From contig NZ_JAOVZT010000001.1 in the NCBI RefSeq assembly GCF_025716945.1, forward strand, positions 254,389-318,388: 64,000 nucleotides of DNA, read 5' to 3'. The position numbers were made by a program, and so were the translations under genes. The stretch is from Geodermatophilus sp. YIM 151500 (lineage in GTDB: Bacteria > Actinomycetota > Actinomycetes > Mycobacteriales > Geodermatophilaceae). This document shows, piece by piece, positions 19,583 through 29,600 of the stretch (its first letter is position 1; every line of letters begins with the position of its first letter). A model generated the notes under the pieces. The model was given only the letters and a program-made list of their open reading frames with translations. It was not told the DNA's origin and searched no databases.

Positions 19583-21475
19583 TCAGGCGGCGTCGACCGT
19601 TCGACGCTCGCCGTCGCGGAACTGCGTGCGGTGGAGGTCGGCGTAACGACCGCCGAGCGCCAGCAACTCCTCGTGCGTGCCCGACTCCGCGATGCGACCG
19701 CCGTCGACCACCAGGATCAGGTCGGCGTTGCGGACGGTGGACAGCCGGTGCGCGATGACCAGCGACGTCCGGCCGGTCAGCGCGGTGTCGAGGGCGTGCT
19801 GGACGGCGACCTCCGACTCGCTGTCGAGGTGCGCGGTCGCCTCGTCGAGGATCACGATGCCCGGCGCCTTGAGCAGCACGCGGGCGATGGCCAGCCGCTG
19901 CTTCTCGCCCCCGGACAACCGGTAGCCGCGGTCGCCGACGACGGTGTCGAGCTCGTCGGGCAGCGCGCGCACGAGCGCCGCGATCCGCGCGCCGGCCAGC
20001 GCGTCCCAGAGCTGCTGCTCGGTGGCGTCGGGGCGGGCGTAGCGGAGGTTGGCGCGGATGGTGTCGTGGAACAGGTGCGCGTCCTGGCTGACCACGCCGA
20101 TCGCGTCGCGCAGCGAGGCCTGCGTCACCCGGCGCACGTCGACCCCGCCGACGCGGACCGACCCCTCGGTGACGTCGTACAGCCGCGGCACCAGGTTGGC
20201 GATGGTCGTCTTCCCGGCACCGGAGTGCCCGACCAGGGCGACCAGCTGCCCGGGCTCGATGCGGAAGGAGACGTCGTGCAGCACCGCGGTGGGGCCACCG
20301 TGCTCGGGCAGCGACACCTCCTCCAGCGACGGCAGCGACACGTCGGACGTCGCCGGGTAGCTGAACGACACCGCGTCGAACTCGATCGACCGGTCGTCCG
20401 CCGGGACCGGGACGGCGTCGGATGCCTCGTCGATCATGGGCGCCAGGTCGAGGACCTCGAAGACCCGGTCGAAGCTCACCAGGGCGCTCATCACGTCGAC
20501 CCGGATGTTCGACAGCTGCGTCAGCGGCCCGTACAGCCGGGACAGCAGCAGCGCGAGGGCCACCACGTCGCCGGGGCTGAGCGAGCCGGTGAAGGCGAAC
20601 CAGCCGCCCAGGCCGTAGACCAGCGCGGTGGCCAGCGCGGCCACCAGCGTGAGCGCGGTGAAGAAGGTGCGGCCGTACATCGCCGACAGGACACCGATGT
20701 CGCGCACCCGGGCGGCGCGGCCGCGGAAGGACTCCGCCTCGTCCGCCGGCCGGCCGAACAGCTTGACCAGCAGCGCGCCCGCGACGTTGAACCGCTCGGT
20801 CATCGTGCCGTTCATCGACGCGTTGAGGCCGTAGGACTCCCGCGTGATCTCCTGCAGCCGCCGGCCGATCCGCCGGGCCGGCAGCACGAACAGCGGCACC
20901 ATGACCAGGGAGAGCAGGGTGATCTGCCACGACAGCGTCAGCATGACGCCGGCGGTCAGGACCAGGCCGATGACGTTGCTGACCACGCCGGACAGCGTCG
21001 AGGTGAACGCCCGCTGGGCGCCGATCACGTCGTTGTTCAGCCGGCTGACCAGCGCACCGGTCTGCGTGCGGGTGAAGAAGGCGACCGGCATGCGCTGCAC
21101 GTGCTCGAACACGCGGCTGCGCAGGTCGTAGATGACGCCCTCGCCGATGCGGGCGGAGTACCACCGCGTGGCCACGGAGATCCCGGCGTCGACCACCGCC
21201 AGGGCGGCGATGAACAGGGCGATGCGGATGACCCCGGTGGCCGTCCCGTCGAGGCGGGCGATGCGGTTGACGATGTCGCCGGCCAGCAGCGGGGTCACCA
21301 CGCCGATCACCGACGAGCCGATGACCAGCAGCAGGAACCAGCTCAGCTCCCGCCGGTACGGGACGGCGACCCCCAGGACGCGCCGCACCGTGCCGGGCGG
21401 CAGTTCCCGGGTGGTCACCGACGGGTCGCGCCGGAACGAGCGCATCGCCGCCATGGAGGTCATCGGGCTGCTCAC
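19583..21475 (-). CDS. ABC exporter, fused membrane and ATPase domains
   Basis: 630 residues: a six-span exporter membrane domain (about 30-330) and an ATPase (about 365-610) with Walker A GHSGAGKTT (about 420), signature LSGGEKQR (about 523) and Walker B VILDEATAHLD. A roughly 40-residue stretch between them (about 350-400) is acidic and Ser/Pro-rich. GTG 21475 is preceded by GGGAGGAGGGG. It must act as a homodimer or pair with a subunit elsewhere, since no second half-transporter is adjacent. The close homologues I recall are annotated as multidrug or lipid exporters; the substrate is unknown. Confidence 0.92.
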   Translation of the reverse strand: MSSPMTSMAAMRSFRRDPSVTTRELPPGTVRRVLGVAVPYRRELSWFLLLVIGSSVIGVVTPLLAGDIVNRIARLDGTATGVIRIALFIAALAVVDAGISVATRWYSARIGEGVIYDLRSRVFEHVQRMPVAFFTRTQTGALVSRLNNDVIGAQRAFTSTLSGVVSNVIGLVLTAGVMLTLSWQITLLSLVMVPLFVLPARRIGRRLQEITRESYGLNASMNGTMTERFNVAGALLVKLFGRPADEAESFRGRAARVRDIGVLSAMYGRTFFTALTLVAALATALVYGLGGWFAFTGSLSPGDVVALALLLSRLYGPLTQLSNIRVDVMSALVSFDRVFEVLDLAPMIDEASDAVPVPADDRSIEFDAVSFSYPATSDVSLPSLEEVSLPEHGGPTAVLHDVSFRIEPGQLVALVGHSGAGKTTIANLVPRLYDVTEGSVRVGGVDVRRVTQASLRDAIGVVSQDAHLFHDTIRANLRYARPDATEQQLWDALAGARIAALVRALPDELDTVVGDRGYRLSGGEKQRLAIARVLLKAPGIVILDEATAHLDSESEVAVQHALDTALTGRTSLVIAHRLSTVRNADLILVVDGGRIAESGTHEELLALGGRYADLHRTQFRDGERRTVDAA

Positions 21476-21550
21476 GTCGGCCCCTCCTCCCGTCGCTCGA
21501 CCGCCTCGACGCCAACGCCGGGCCGGCGCGGGCTGTTCCTCCCGAGTGTG

Positions 21551-22348
21551 TCAGCGGCCACCGACGAGTTCGTGCAGCCGCTGCACCTGCGCGGCCCGCT
21601 CGGCGGCGTCCTGGGTCGGCGGGTCGTTGCGGACGGCGGAGCGCACCAGCGCGGCGGTCGCCCGGCTGGCGCCCACCGGAGGCGCGGTGAGTGCGGCGGT
21701 CAGGTCGGCCACGGCCGCGTCGAGCTCGGCGGCGGGGACGACGGCCGTCGCCAGCCCGATCGCGCGGGCCTCGGCCGCCCCCACCGTCCGGCCGGTCAGG
21801 CAGATCTCCAGGGCCCGCGCGTAGCCGACGAGCTCGACGAGGGTGCTCGTGCCGGTGAGGTCGGGCACCAGCCCCAGCGTGGTCTCCGGCAGCCGGAACC
21901 GGGCGTCGTCGGCCAGCACCCGCAGGTCGCAGGCCAGCGCCAGCTGGGCGCCCGCCCCGATGGCGTGGCCGCGGACGGCCGCCACCGAGACGATGCCCGG
22001 GGAGCGCAGCCACCGGAAACCGGCCTGGTAGGCGCGGATCCGCTCCTGCGCCTCCTCGGCGGCGAGCCGGCCCAGGTCGCCCAGACTGCCGGGCACGTCC
22101 GGCCCGGAGCCGAACAGGGAACGGTCCAGCCCCGCGGAGAACGCCCGTCCGGTGCCCCGGACCACGACGACGCGCACGCCGTCGTCGAGCGAGGCGCCGA
22201 CGGCGGCCAGCGCCGCCCAGGTGGCGGGCGTCTGCGCGTTCAGCCGGTCGGGACGGTCCAGCGTCACGGTGAGGACGGCCCCGTCCCGGCTGGTGCGGAC
22301 CCAGCCGGAGGGGTCCGGCGGCCGGCTGTCTGCCGAGCCCGCCGTCAC
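21551..22348 (-). CDS. Enoyl-CoA hydratase/isomerase family protein
   Basis: 265 residues, crotonase fold. Oxyanion-hole segments are RAFSAGLDRSLF and GHAIGAGAQLALACDLRV. The acidic position in RLPETTLG is present; the second catalytic position lies in LVPDLTGTSTL, where Asp sits in place of the Glu of classic hydratases, so isomerase or another crotonase activity is possible. GTG 22348 overlaps the upstream HTH gene stop by four bases, so the two are cotranslated. The acyl substrate is unknown. Confidence 0.88.
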   Translation of the reverse strand: MTAGSADSRPPDPSGWVRTSRDGAVLTVTLDRPDRLNAQTPATWAALAAVGASLDDGVRVVVVRGTGRAFSAGLDRSLFGSGPDVPGSLGDLGRLAAEEAQERIRAYQAGFRWLRSPGIVSVAAVRGHAIGAGAQLALACDLRVLADDARFRLPETTLGLVPDLTGTSTLVELVGYARALEICLTGRTVGAAEARAIGLATAVVPAAELDAAVADLTAALTAPPVGASRATAALVRSAVRNDPPTQDAAERAAQVQRLHELVGGR

Positions 22349-22572
22349 GCCTTCTTGCTGTTCCGGTTGGCCCCGCCGCGGCTGCGCAGCGTGGCCCCGG
22401 ACTCCGACAGCAGCCGGTGCACGAAACCGTAGGAACGGTTGGTCGAGGTGGCCAGCGACCGGATGCTCTCGCCCTCGTCGTACCGCTTGCGCAGCTCGTC
22501 GGCGAGGTTGGTCCGGTCACCTCCCGTGATGCGCTTGCCCTTGCCGAGGTCAGCGGTGCTCGAGTCGGCCAT
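22345..22572 (-). CDS. Small helix-turn-helix DNA-binding protein (Gbn/SCO1839-like)
   Basis: 75 residues from ATG 22572 with ribosome site GGAGGGGAGA. After a short start it has GKRITGGDRTNLADELRKRY, then EGESIRSLATSTNRSYGFVH, a compact helix-turn-helix, then RLLSESGATLRSRGG and a basic tail. From memory this matches the very small actinobacterial HTH proteins that include the nucleoid-associated protein Gbn (SCO1839), which binds GATC-containing DNA. It shares a coupled two-gene unit with a crotonase, which is probably incidental. Confidence 0.8.
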   Translation of the reverse strand: MADSSTADLGKGKRITGGDRTNLADELRKRYDEGESIRSLATSTNRSYGFVHRLLSESGATLRSRGGANRNSKKA

Positions 22573-22676
22573 GTCTCCCCTCCGGTGGCAGCGGACGGCC
22601 GGGGGCTGGCTGGACCTCCGCGCCGGTGCAGACATGATCACCCAGCGAGCGCACCTGCGCGATGCGAGAACACCGT

Positions 22677-22704
22677 CGGCCTCCGACCTCCGGCCTCCGA
22701 CCTC
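22677..22704. repeat. Tandem 14-bp direct repeat
   Basis: Two exact adjoining copies of CGGCCTCCGACCTC, followed by a partial third (CGACC). It lies in the 186-base gap upstream of the small HTH gene (105-132 bases before its ATG) and downstream of the ABC-F gene. It could be a binding site or simply slipped-strand duplication. Confidence 0.55.
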
Positions 22705-22758
22705 CGACCGCTACCGCGTGCCCCGGCGCCCAGCTCGTCACGACGGTGCTTCCCGCCG

Positions 22759-24360
22759 CTACGCCAGCTCGACCAGGTCGGCGAAGTCCTCGCTCCAGGC
22801 GTCCTCGGTGCCGTCGGGCAGCAGGATCACCTTGTCCGGGTCGAGCGCGCGGACGGCGCCCTCGTCGTGGGTGACCAGCACGATCGCGCCGGTGTAGGTG
22901 CGCAGCGCCTGGAGCACCTGCTCGCGGCTGGCCGGGTCGAGGTTGTTGGTCGGCTCGTCGAGCAGCAGCACGTTGGCGCCGGAGACGACCAGCGTCGCCA
23001 TCGCCAGCCGGGTCTTCTCCCCGCCGGACAGCGTGCCGGCCCGCTGGTCGACCGCCTCGCCGGAGAACAGGAAGGCGCCGAGGATGCGGCGCAGCTCGGT
23101 GTCGGTGCTCTGCGGGGCGGCCGAGCGCATGATCTCCAGCAGGCTGCGGTCGAGGTCGAGGGTCTCGTGCTCCTGCGCGTAGTAGCCGATCCGCAGGCCG
23201 TGCCCGGGCTGCACGACGCCGGTGTCGGGGACCTCCTCGCCGGCCAGGATGCGCAGCAGCGTCGTCTTGCCCGCGCCGTTGAGCCCCAGGACGACGACCC
23301 GGGTGCCCCGGTCGACGGCGAGGTCGACGTCGGTGAACACCTCGAGCGAGCCGTAGTTCTTCGACAGCCCCTCGGCGGTCAGCGGGGTCCGCCCGCACGA
23401 CGCCGGGGTCGGGAAGCGCAGCTTCGCGACGCGGTCGGCGACGCGGACCTCCGCCAGGCCTGCGGCCAGCCGCTCCGCCCGCTTGTCCATGCTCTTGGCC
23501 GCCCGTGCCTTGGTGGCCTTGGCCCGCATCCTGTCGGCCTGCGCCGACAACGCCTCGATCTTGCGTTCGGTGTTGGCCCGCTCCTGGCGGCGGCGGCGCT
23601 CGTCGGTCTCCCGCTGGAGGAGGTAGGGCTTCCACCCGAGGTTGTAGACGTCGACCTCGGCCCGGTTGGCGTCGAGGTGCCACACCTTGTTCACCACGGC
23701 GTCGAGCAGCTCGACGTCGTGGCTGATCACGACCAGGCCGCCCTTGTGCGCGGCGAGGAAGCCCTTGAGCCAGGTGATCGAGTCGGCGTCCAGGTGGTTG
23801 GTCGGCTCGTCGAGCAGCAGCGTCTCGGCGTCCGAGAACAGGATCCGCGCGAGCTCCACCCGGCGGCGCTGGCCCCCGGACAGGGTCCGCAGCGGCTGGC
23901 CCATCACGCGGTCCGGGAGGCCGAGGGCGGTGCAGATGCGGGCGGCGTCGCTCTCGGCGGCGTAGCCGCCGAGGGCTGCGAACTGGTCCTCGAGCTGCCC
24001 GTACCGGCGGACGGCGCGGTCGCGCTCGGCGTCGTCGGCCGGCTCGGCCATGGCCACCTGGGCCTTGACCAGCCGGGCCTTGAGGACGTCGAGCCCGCGG
24101 CCGGACAGCACGCGGTCGGTGGCGGAGATGTCGAGGTCACCGCCGCGCGGGTCCTGCGGGAGGTAGCCGACCTCGCCGGTGACCTCGACCTTCCCGGCGT
24201 GCGGCAGCCGCTCACCGGCGAGGGTGGTGAGCGTGGTGGTCTTGCCGGCCCCGTTGCGCCCGACCAGGCCGATGCGGTCACCGGGCTGCACGCGCAGGGT
24301 GGCGTCGCCGATGAGGATGCGGGCGCCGGCGCGCAGCTCGAGGCCGGTCGTCGTGATCAC
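22759..24360 (-). CDS. ABC-F family ATPase
   Basis: 533 residues, two ATPase domains and no membrane spans. First domain: GRNGAGKT (about 35), LSGGQRRRVELA (about 155), LLLDEPTNHLD. The charged linker at about 240-310 (RRRRQERANTERKIEA and after) is the ribosome-contacting arm in this family. Second domain: GLNGAGKTT (about 363), LSGGEKTR (about 443), LLLDEPTNNLD. ABC-F proteins bind the ribosomal E site and rescue or gate translation; some give antibiotic resistance. The moderate linker suggests a housekeeping factor. GTG 24360 has GGAG six bases upstream. Confidence 0.92.
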   Translation of the reverse strand: MITTTGLELRAGARILIGDATLRVQPGDRIGLVGRNGAGKTTTLTTLAGERLPHAGKVEVTGEVGYLPQDPRGGDLDISATDRVLSGRGLDVLKARLVKAQVAMAEPADDAERDRAVRRYGQLEDQFAALGGYAAESDAARICTALGLPDRVMGQPLRTLSGGQRRRVELARILFSDAETLLLDEPTNHLDADSITWLKGFLAAHKGGLVVISHDVELLDAVVNKVWHLDANRAEVDVYNLGWKPYLLQRETDERRRRQERANTERKIEALSAQADRMRAKATKARAAKSMDKRAERLAAGLAEVRVADRVAKLRFPTPASCGRTPLTAEGLSKNYGSLEVFTDVDLAVDRGTRVVVLGLNGAGKTTLLRILAGEEVPDTGVVQPGHGLRIGYYAQEHETLDLDRSLLEIMRSAAPQSTDTELRRILGAFLFSGEAVDQRAGTLSGGEKTRLAMATLVVSGANVLLLDEPTNNLDPASREQVLQALRTYTGAIVLVTHDEGAVRALDPDKVILLPDGTEDAWSEDFADLVELA

Positions 24361-24487
24361 TGGCTCCAGGGTAGGCGCTGCGGCCGCCGACCTCGACCGA
24401 CTTCCGGGTGACGTCGGCGGCACCACCGGCGGGATCTCCGGGGCAGCCCCGATCCGGGACCGCCCGTCGCGCGGGGACGATCCGCCC

Positions 24488-26611
24488 GTGATCTCCCGGT
24501 GTGCTCCTTCGTCCTGGCCGCCCTGCCCGGTCTGCGGCCGCCCGGTGACCGCCCCCGAGCCGGCGCCGTGCCCCACCTGCGGGCTGCCCGCGGCGGGCCG
24601 GGCCGCGCTGGTGGTGGCCCGCATCGGCGCCACCCTCTCCGAGCTGGCGGCCGACCGGGACGCCCTGCTGGCCACCCTGCGCGCGGCGGCCGCGGCGTCG
24701 GCCCCGTCGCCACCGCCCGCCCCGGGCCCGCCACCGCCCGCCCCGGGCCAGGCACCGGCAGCACCGCCGGCACGGCCCGGCCCTCCGTCGGTTCCGGCCG
24801 CACCGGCCGCCCGGGTCGCGCGACGCCCCCGGCTCAGCCCGCAGCAGGTGCTGGTCGCGCTCGGCGCGCTGCTCGTGGTGGCGGCGGCGGTTGCCTTCGT
24901 CGCCGTGGCCTGGACGCGGCTGGGCGTGGCGTTCCAGGCGGCGGTGATGTCGGTCGTCACGGGCCTGGCCTGCGCCGCGTCGGCCTGGACGGCGCGGCGC
25001 GGGCTGCGGGCGACCGAGGAGGCGCTCGCCGCGGCCGGGGTCGCGCTGCTCGTCGTCGACCTGACCGCCGCCCGGGCCCTCGGCCTGCTCGGCCTCGACG
25101 GGGTGCCGCTGCGGTCCTGGACCGCGGCCACCTGCGCCGCCGTCCTCGCCGCGGGCCTGCTGCTCGGCCGGGTCACGGCGAGCACCGCGACCTGGCCGCT
25201 GACCGCGCTGCTCGCCGTCCAGGCGCTGCCGTTCCTGCTGCTGCCGCCGGCCGTCGCGGCCGGCCCGGTGGGCGTGGCCGTCGCGCTGGCGCTCGCCGTG
25301 GGCGACGTGCTGGCCGTCCGCCAGCTGCGCCCCCGGCTGCGGCCGGTCGCGCTGGCCCTCGCCGCGGTCCTCGGCGCCGGTGGGGGCACGTGCGGGCTCG
25401 CCGTCGCGGGGGCCGCGGACGCCGTGGACTCCTGGTGGGCGACCGCCGTCCTCACCGCGGCCGGCGGCACCGCCGCCGCCCTGACCCGCCTGCCGGTGCC
25501 CGCCCGGCTCCCGTCCCCCGCCGCGACGGCACGCCTCGCAGCCGCCGTCCCCGCGCTCGCCCTGGCCCTGTCCCTGCGCACGCTCGGCCCCCCGGGCCCG
25601 GTCGTGGCCGGAGCCCTGGGGCTGGCCCTGCTCACCGCTGCCGTGCCGCTGGTCCGGCACCGGCTCGCGGGGTCGGCACTCACGGCCGGGGGTGCGACGC
25701 TGGCCGGCACCGGCGTGCTGCTGCTCGTCCCGGGTGCCCGGTTCGCCGAGCTGGCCGCGCTGTCCCTCGCCGCGGTGCTGCCGGCCGTGACCGCCGCGGT
25801 CGGGCGGCCGGCGCTGCGCTCGCCCGCCACGGCCGGTGCACTGCTCGCGGCGGCCTCGGCGGTCGCGCTCGCCCGGGCGGCCGGCCTGCTCCAGGCGACG
25901 TCCGCCGGCCTGCTGCTCGCCCTGCTCGCCGCGGCCGGGTTCTCGGTCGCCGCGGCTCGTGCCGGCCGGCCCGAGGAGCGGCCCGCCGCGGGCGCCGCCG
26001 CCCTCACCGGCCTCGCCGCCGGCGTCCTGACGGCCACCGCCGGCGCGTGGGGGCAGGTGGGCGTGCAGCTGACGATCGCCGGGACCGCCATGGCCGCGTA
26101 CGCGCTCGCGGCGCGGCACCCGCGGGTGGCCGGGATGGCGGTGGCGCAGCTGGTCGCCGCGGCGTGGATCGCGCTGGCCGGCGCCGCGGTGGGGACGCCG
26201 GAGGCCTACTCCGTGCCCGCAGCGCTCGGGCTGCTGATCGTGGCGCTGCCCCGCATCCGCGCCGGGGAGTCGTCCTGGTCGGCCGAGGGCGCGGCGCTCG
26301 CGGTCGCCTGCGGGCCCTCGGCGGTGGTCCTGGTGGCCGAGCCGACCGCGCTGCGCCTGGCCCTGGTGGTGGCCGGAGCCGGCGCTATCACCATCGGCGG
26401 CAGCCTGCTGCACCGGCAGGCGCCGTTCGTCGTCGGAGCGGCGACGCTGGCCTGGGTGGCGGCCGGGCTCCTCGGACCCGACGTGCTGCTGCTGCCGCGG
26501 TGGCTGACCCTCGGCACGGTGGGCCTGCTCCTGCTCGTCGCCGGCGCGACCTACGAGCAGCGGCGCCGGCAGGCCCGGGAGGCGGTCGCCTGGGTGGCGC
26601 AGATGCGCTGA
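24488..26611 (+). CDS. SCO7613-type zinc-ribbon polytopic membrane protein
   Basis: 707 residues. It starts with a zinc ribbon, CPVCGRP and CPTCGLP (about residues 14-35), then a helix (ARIGATLSELAADRDALLATL), a Pro-rich linker (about 75-115), and some 18-20 hydrophobic segments to the end, finishing with a charged helix ending WVAQMR. This arrangement is the SCO7613 family, present across actinobacteria with unknown role. GTG 24488 is chosen because it directly precedes the zinc ribbon. A shorter relative without the ribbon is at 35976-37805. The gene ends 17 bases before a strong hairpin and is convergent with the RND operon. Confidence 0.85.
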   Translation: MISRCAPSSWPPCPVCGRPVTAPEPAPCPTCGLPAAGRAALVVARIGATLSELAADRDALLATLRAAAAASAPSPPPAPGPPPPAPGQAPAAPPARPGPPSVPAAPAARVARRPRLSPQQVLVALGALLVVAAAVAFVAVAWTRLGVAFQAAVMSVVTGLACAASAWTARRGLRATEEALAAAGVALLVVDLTAARALGLLGLDGVPLRSWTAATCAAVLAAGLLLGRVTASTATWPLTALLAVQALPFLLLPPAVAAGPVGVAVALALAVGDVLAVRQLRPRLRPVALALAAVLGAGGGTCGLAVAGAADAVDSWWATAVLTAAGGTAAALTRLPVPARLPSPAATARLAAAVPALALALSLRTLGPPGPVVAGALGLALLTAAVPLVRHRLAGSALTAGGATLAGTGVLLLVPGARFAELAALSLAAVLPAVTAAVGRPALRSPATAGALLAAASAVALARAAGLLQATSAGLLLALLAAAGFSVAAARAGRPEERPAAGAAALTGLAAGVLTATAGAWGQVGVQLTIAGTAMAAYALAARHPRVAGMAVAQLVAAAWIALAGAAVGTPEAYSVPAALGLLIVALPRIRAGESSWSAEGAALAVACGPSAVVLVAEPTALRLALVVAGAGAITIGGSLLHRQAPFVVGAATLAWVAAGLLGPDVLLLPRWLTLGTVGLLLLVAGATYEQRRRQAREAVAWVAQMR

Positions 26612-26628
26612 CCGGAGCCGACGGGCGT

Positions 26629-26668
26629 GGACCCGGCCGGCCACCGGGCACGGTGGCCGGCCGGGTCC
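26629..26668. terminator. Bidirectional hairpin terminator between convergent genes
   Basis: A perfect 17-bp inverted repeat with a six-base loop (stems 26629-26645 and 26652-26668) fills most of the 69-base gap between the SCO7613-type gene stop (26611) and the RND gene stop (26681). It is symmetrical and close to both stops, which fits a terminator used from both sides. There are no flanking U-tracts, as is usual at this GC content. Confidence 0.75.
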
Positions 26669-26680
26669 GTCGTCGACCGG

Positions 26681-29600
26681 TCAGGCGGGAACGGGTTCCC
26701 GCGGTGGTGCGTCGGTCCCGCCGCCCGCTGCCGCCTCTCGTTCCCGCCGCGACTTGCCGAAGCGCAGGTACAGCGCCGGGATGACGAAGAGGCTCAGCAG
26801 GGTCGAGGTGAACAGGCCACCGAGGATCACCAGCGCCAGCGGGTGCTCGATCTCCTGACCCGGCCGCTCGCCGAAGACGGCCAGCGGCACCAGCGCGAGG
26901 CCGGTCGCCAGCGACGTCATCAGGATCGGCGCGAGCCGTTCGCGCGCCGCCCGGAGCACCAGGTCGAACCCGAAGGTCTCCCCCTCCTCGCGCTCCAGGT
27001 GCTGGGCGTGGTTGATCAGCAGGATGCCGTTGCGGGCAGCGATGCCGAACACCGTGAAGAAGCCGACGATCGAGCCGATCGACAACACCCCTCCGGAGGC
27101 GAAGGCCACCAGCACCCCGCCGATGAGGGCGAGGGGCAGGGTGATGAACGACAGCAGCGCCGGCCGCCAGCTGCCCAGCGACACCTGCAGCAGCAGGAAG
27201 ATCACCGCGAGGGAGATGGCCCCGGTGGTGAACAGCCGCGCCGTGGCCGCCTGCTGCTCCTCGTAGTCGCCGCGCAGCTCGGCGTGGAAGCCGCGGGGGA
27301 AGTCGTACGCGGCGAGCGCGGCCGCCACCTCCTCGCCGACCGAGCCGATGTCGCGGCCCTCGACGTCGGCCAGGATGTCCAGGTGGCGCGACCCGTCCTC
27401 GCGCTCGATCGAGTTCGGTGCCGCCACCACCTCGACCGAGGCCACGTCGCTGAGCCGGATCCGCTGCCCGCTGGGCGTGTCGAGCAGCATGTCCTGCACG
27501 TCCTGGACGCTGTCCCGGGACTGCGGCTCGGTCCAGACGACGACGTCGTAGGCCCGGCCGCCGCGGAAGATGTCGCCGACCTCCTCGCCGGCGACCATGG
27601 TCGCCGCCGCCCGGCGCACGTCGCCGGGCTTCACGCCGTACGAGGCGGCCTTGGCCAGGTCGACCTCGACGTCGATCTGCGGGATGTCGGAGTGCAGGTC
27701 CAGGTGCTCGTTGGTGATCCCGTCGATCTCCCCGAGGATGTCCTCGATCGACTGCGCCTGCTCGTTGAGCGTGTGCAGGTCGTTGCCGAACAGCCGCACG
27801 ATGATCGGCTCGCTGCCGCCGGCGACGACCTCCTTGGTCCGCTCGTCGAGGTAGGTCTTGCGGTCGCGGAACAGGCCCGGGTAGTCGGCGACGACCTCGT
27901 CGATCGCGGCCACCGTCTCGTCGTAGTCGACGTGCGGGTCGACGCTGATCCAGTTCTCCCCGAAGTTGATGCCGTAGGGCTCGTCGCCCTGGACGGCCTG
28001 ACCCAGGTGCGCGCTGAAGTTGCGGATGCCCGGGATGGCCATCAGCTCGCGGCTGGCCGCCAGGGTGATGCGCTGCATCTCCGCCGCCGACGTCCCCGGC
28101 TGGGCGACCCAGTGCATGAGGAAGTCGCGCTCCTTGAAGTGCGGCAGCAGCGACTGCCCCAGCGTCGGCACCACCGCGACGGCGAGCGCCAGCAGCAGGC
28201 CGGTCCCGGCGTAGACGGGCTTCGGCCGGCGCACCACCCGGGCGAGCAGGTGGGTGTACCCGGCCTGCAGCCGGCGCACCAGCGGCGACTGGCGCCGCTC
28301 GATGGGCGCGTTGCGCAGCATGATCAACGCGAGCGCCGGGGTCACGGTCAGCGCGACGACCAGCGAGGCGAGGATCGCCAGGGTGTAGGCCAGCGCCAGC
28401 GGCTGGAAGAACGCACCGGTCAGCCCCTGGAGCAGGAAGACCGGGATCGAGGCCGCGACGATGATGAGCGTCGCGTACACGATCGGGCTGCGGACCTCCA
28501 GCGAGGCGTCCAGGATCACCTTGGCCGTCGATGCCCCGCTGCCGGACAACCGGTGTTGTCGGAGCCTGCGGACGATGTTCTCGACGTCGATGATCGCGTC
28601 GTCGACCAGGGCTCCCAGCGCGATCACCAGCCCGGCCAGCGTCATCGTGTTGATCGTCTGGTCGCGCATGTAGAGCACGAGCAGCGTCGCGGTGATCGAC
28701 AGCGGGATGGTGAGCAGGCTGATCACCGCCACCCGCCACTCGTAGAGGAACAGCGCCAGGATCAGCACGACGAGCAGGAAGCCCAGCAGCAGCGCCTCGC
28801 TGAGGTTGTCGATCGCCGTCTGGATGAAGTTCTCCTGCTGGAACAGCGTCGAGTCGAACTGGATGCTGGGCAGGCTCGGCTCGAGGTCCTTGACGACCTC
28901 CTCCACGCCGCGGGTCAGCTCCACCGTGTCGGCCCAGGGCAGCTTCTCGACGATGAGCATCAGCCCGAGGTCGTCGTTGACCGCCCCGTCGCCCATCAGC
29001 GGCTGGTGGTCCTCGGTGACCGTGGCGACCTGGTCGAGCCGGACGACGGGCGGGGGCGCCGCCTCGGGGGCGGCCTCGCCCTCCGCGGCCGACTCCTCCG
29101 CGGCCGACTCCTCCGCGCCCTCCTCCGGCGCCGCCGCGGCGCCGCCGCCCTCGGCCGCCGCGGGAGCGACCGGGCCGGCCCGCTCGATCGGCACCTGGGC
29201 GAGGTCGGCCGGGGTGACGATCGGCAGCACGTTGCGCACGTTCATGCGCTGGTTGGGCGTCTCCATGATGCCGCCGGGCCCGATCAGGGAGCCCTCGTCG
29301 AAGAGCAGCAACCCGGAGTCCACGGCCTCGGCCGTCGTCTCCATCACCTGGTTGAGCGTGACGTCGTGCCGCACCATGTCCTCGGGGCGGACCTGGACCT
29401 GCAGCATCTGCAGCCGCTCGCCCCAGAGGGTGACGTTGGCGACGCCCGGCACCTGGAGCAGGCGGGCGCGGACGGTCCAGTAGGCGGTCATCGACATCTG
29501 GATGAGCGACTCGTCCTTCGACGACATGCCGATCTTGACCGCCCGGCTGGTCGCCGACGCCGGCGCCAGCATCACCGGTGGAGCGGCCCACGTCGGCAGG

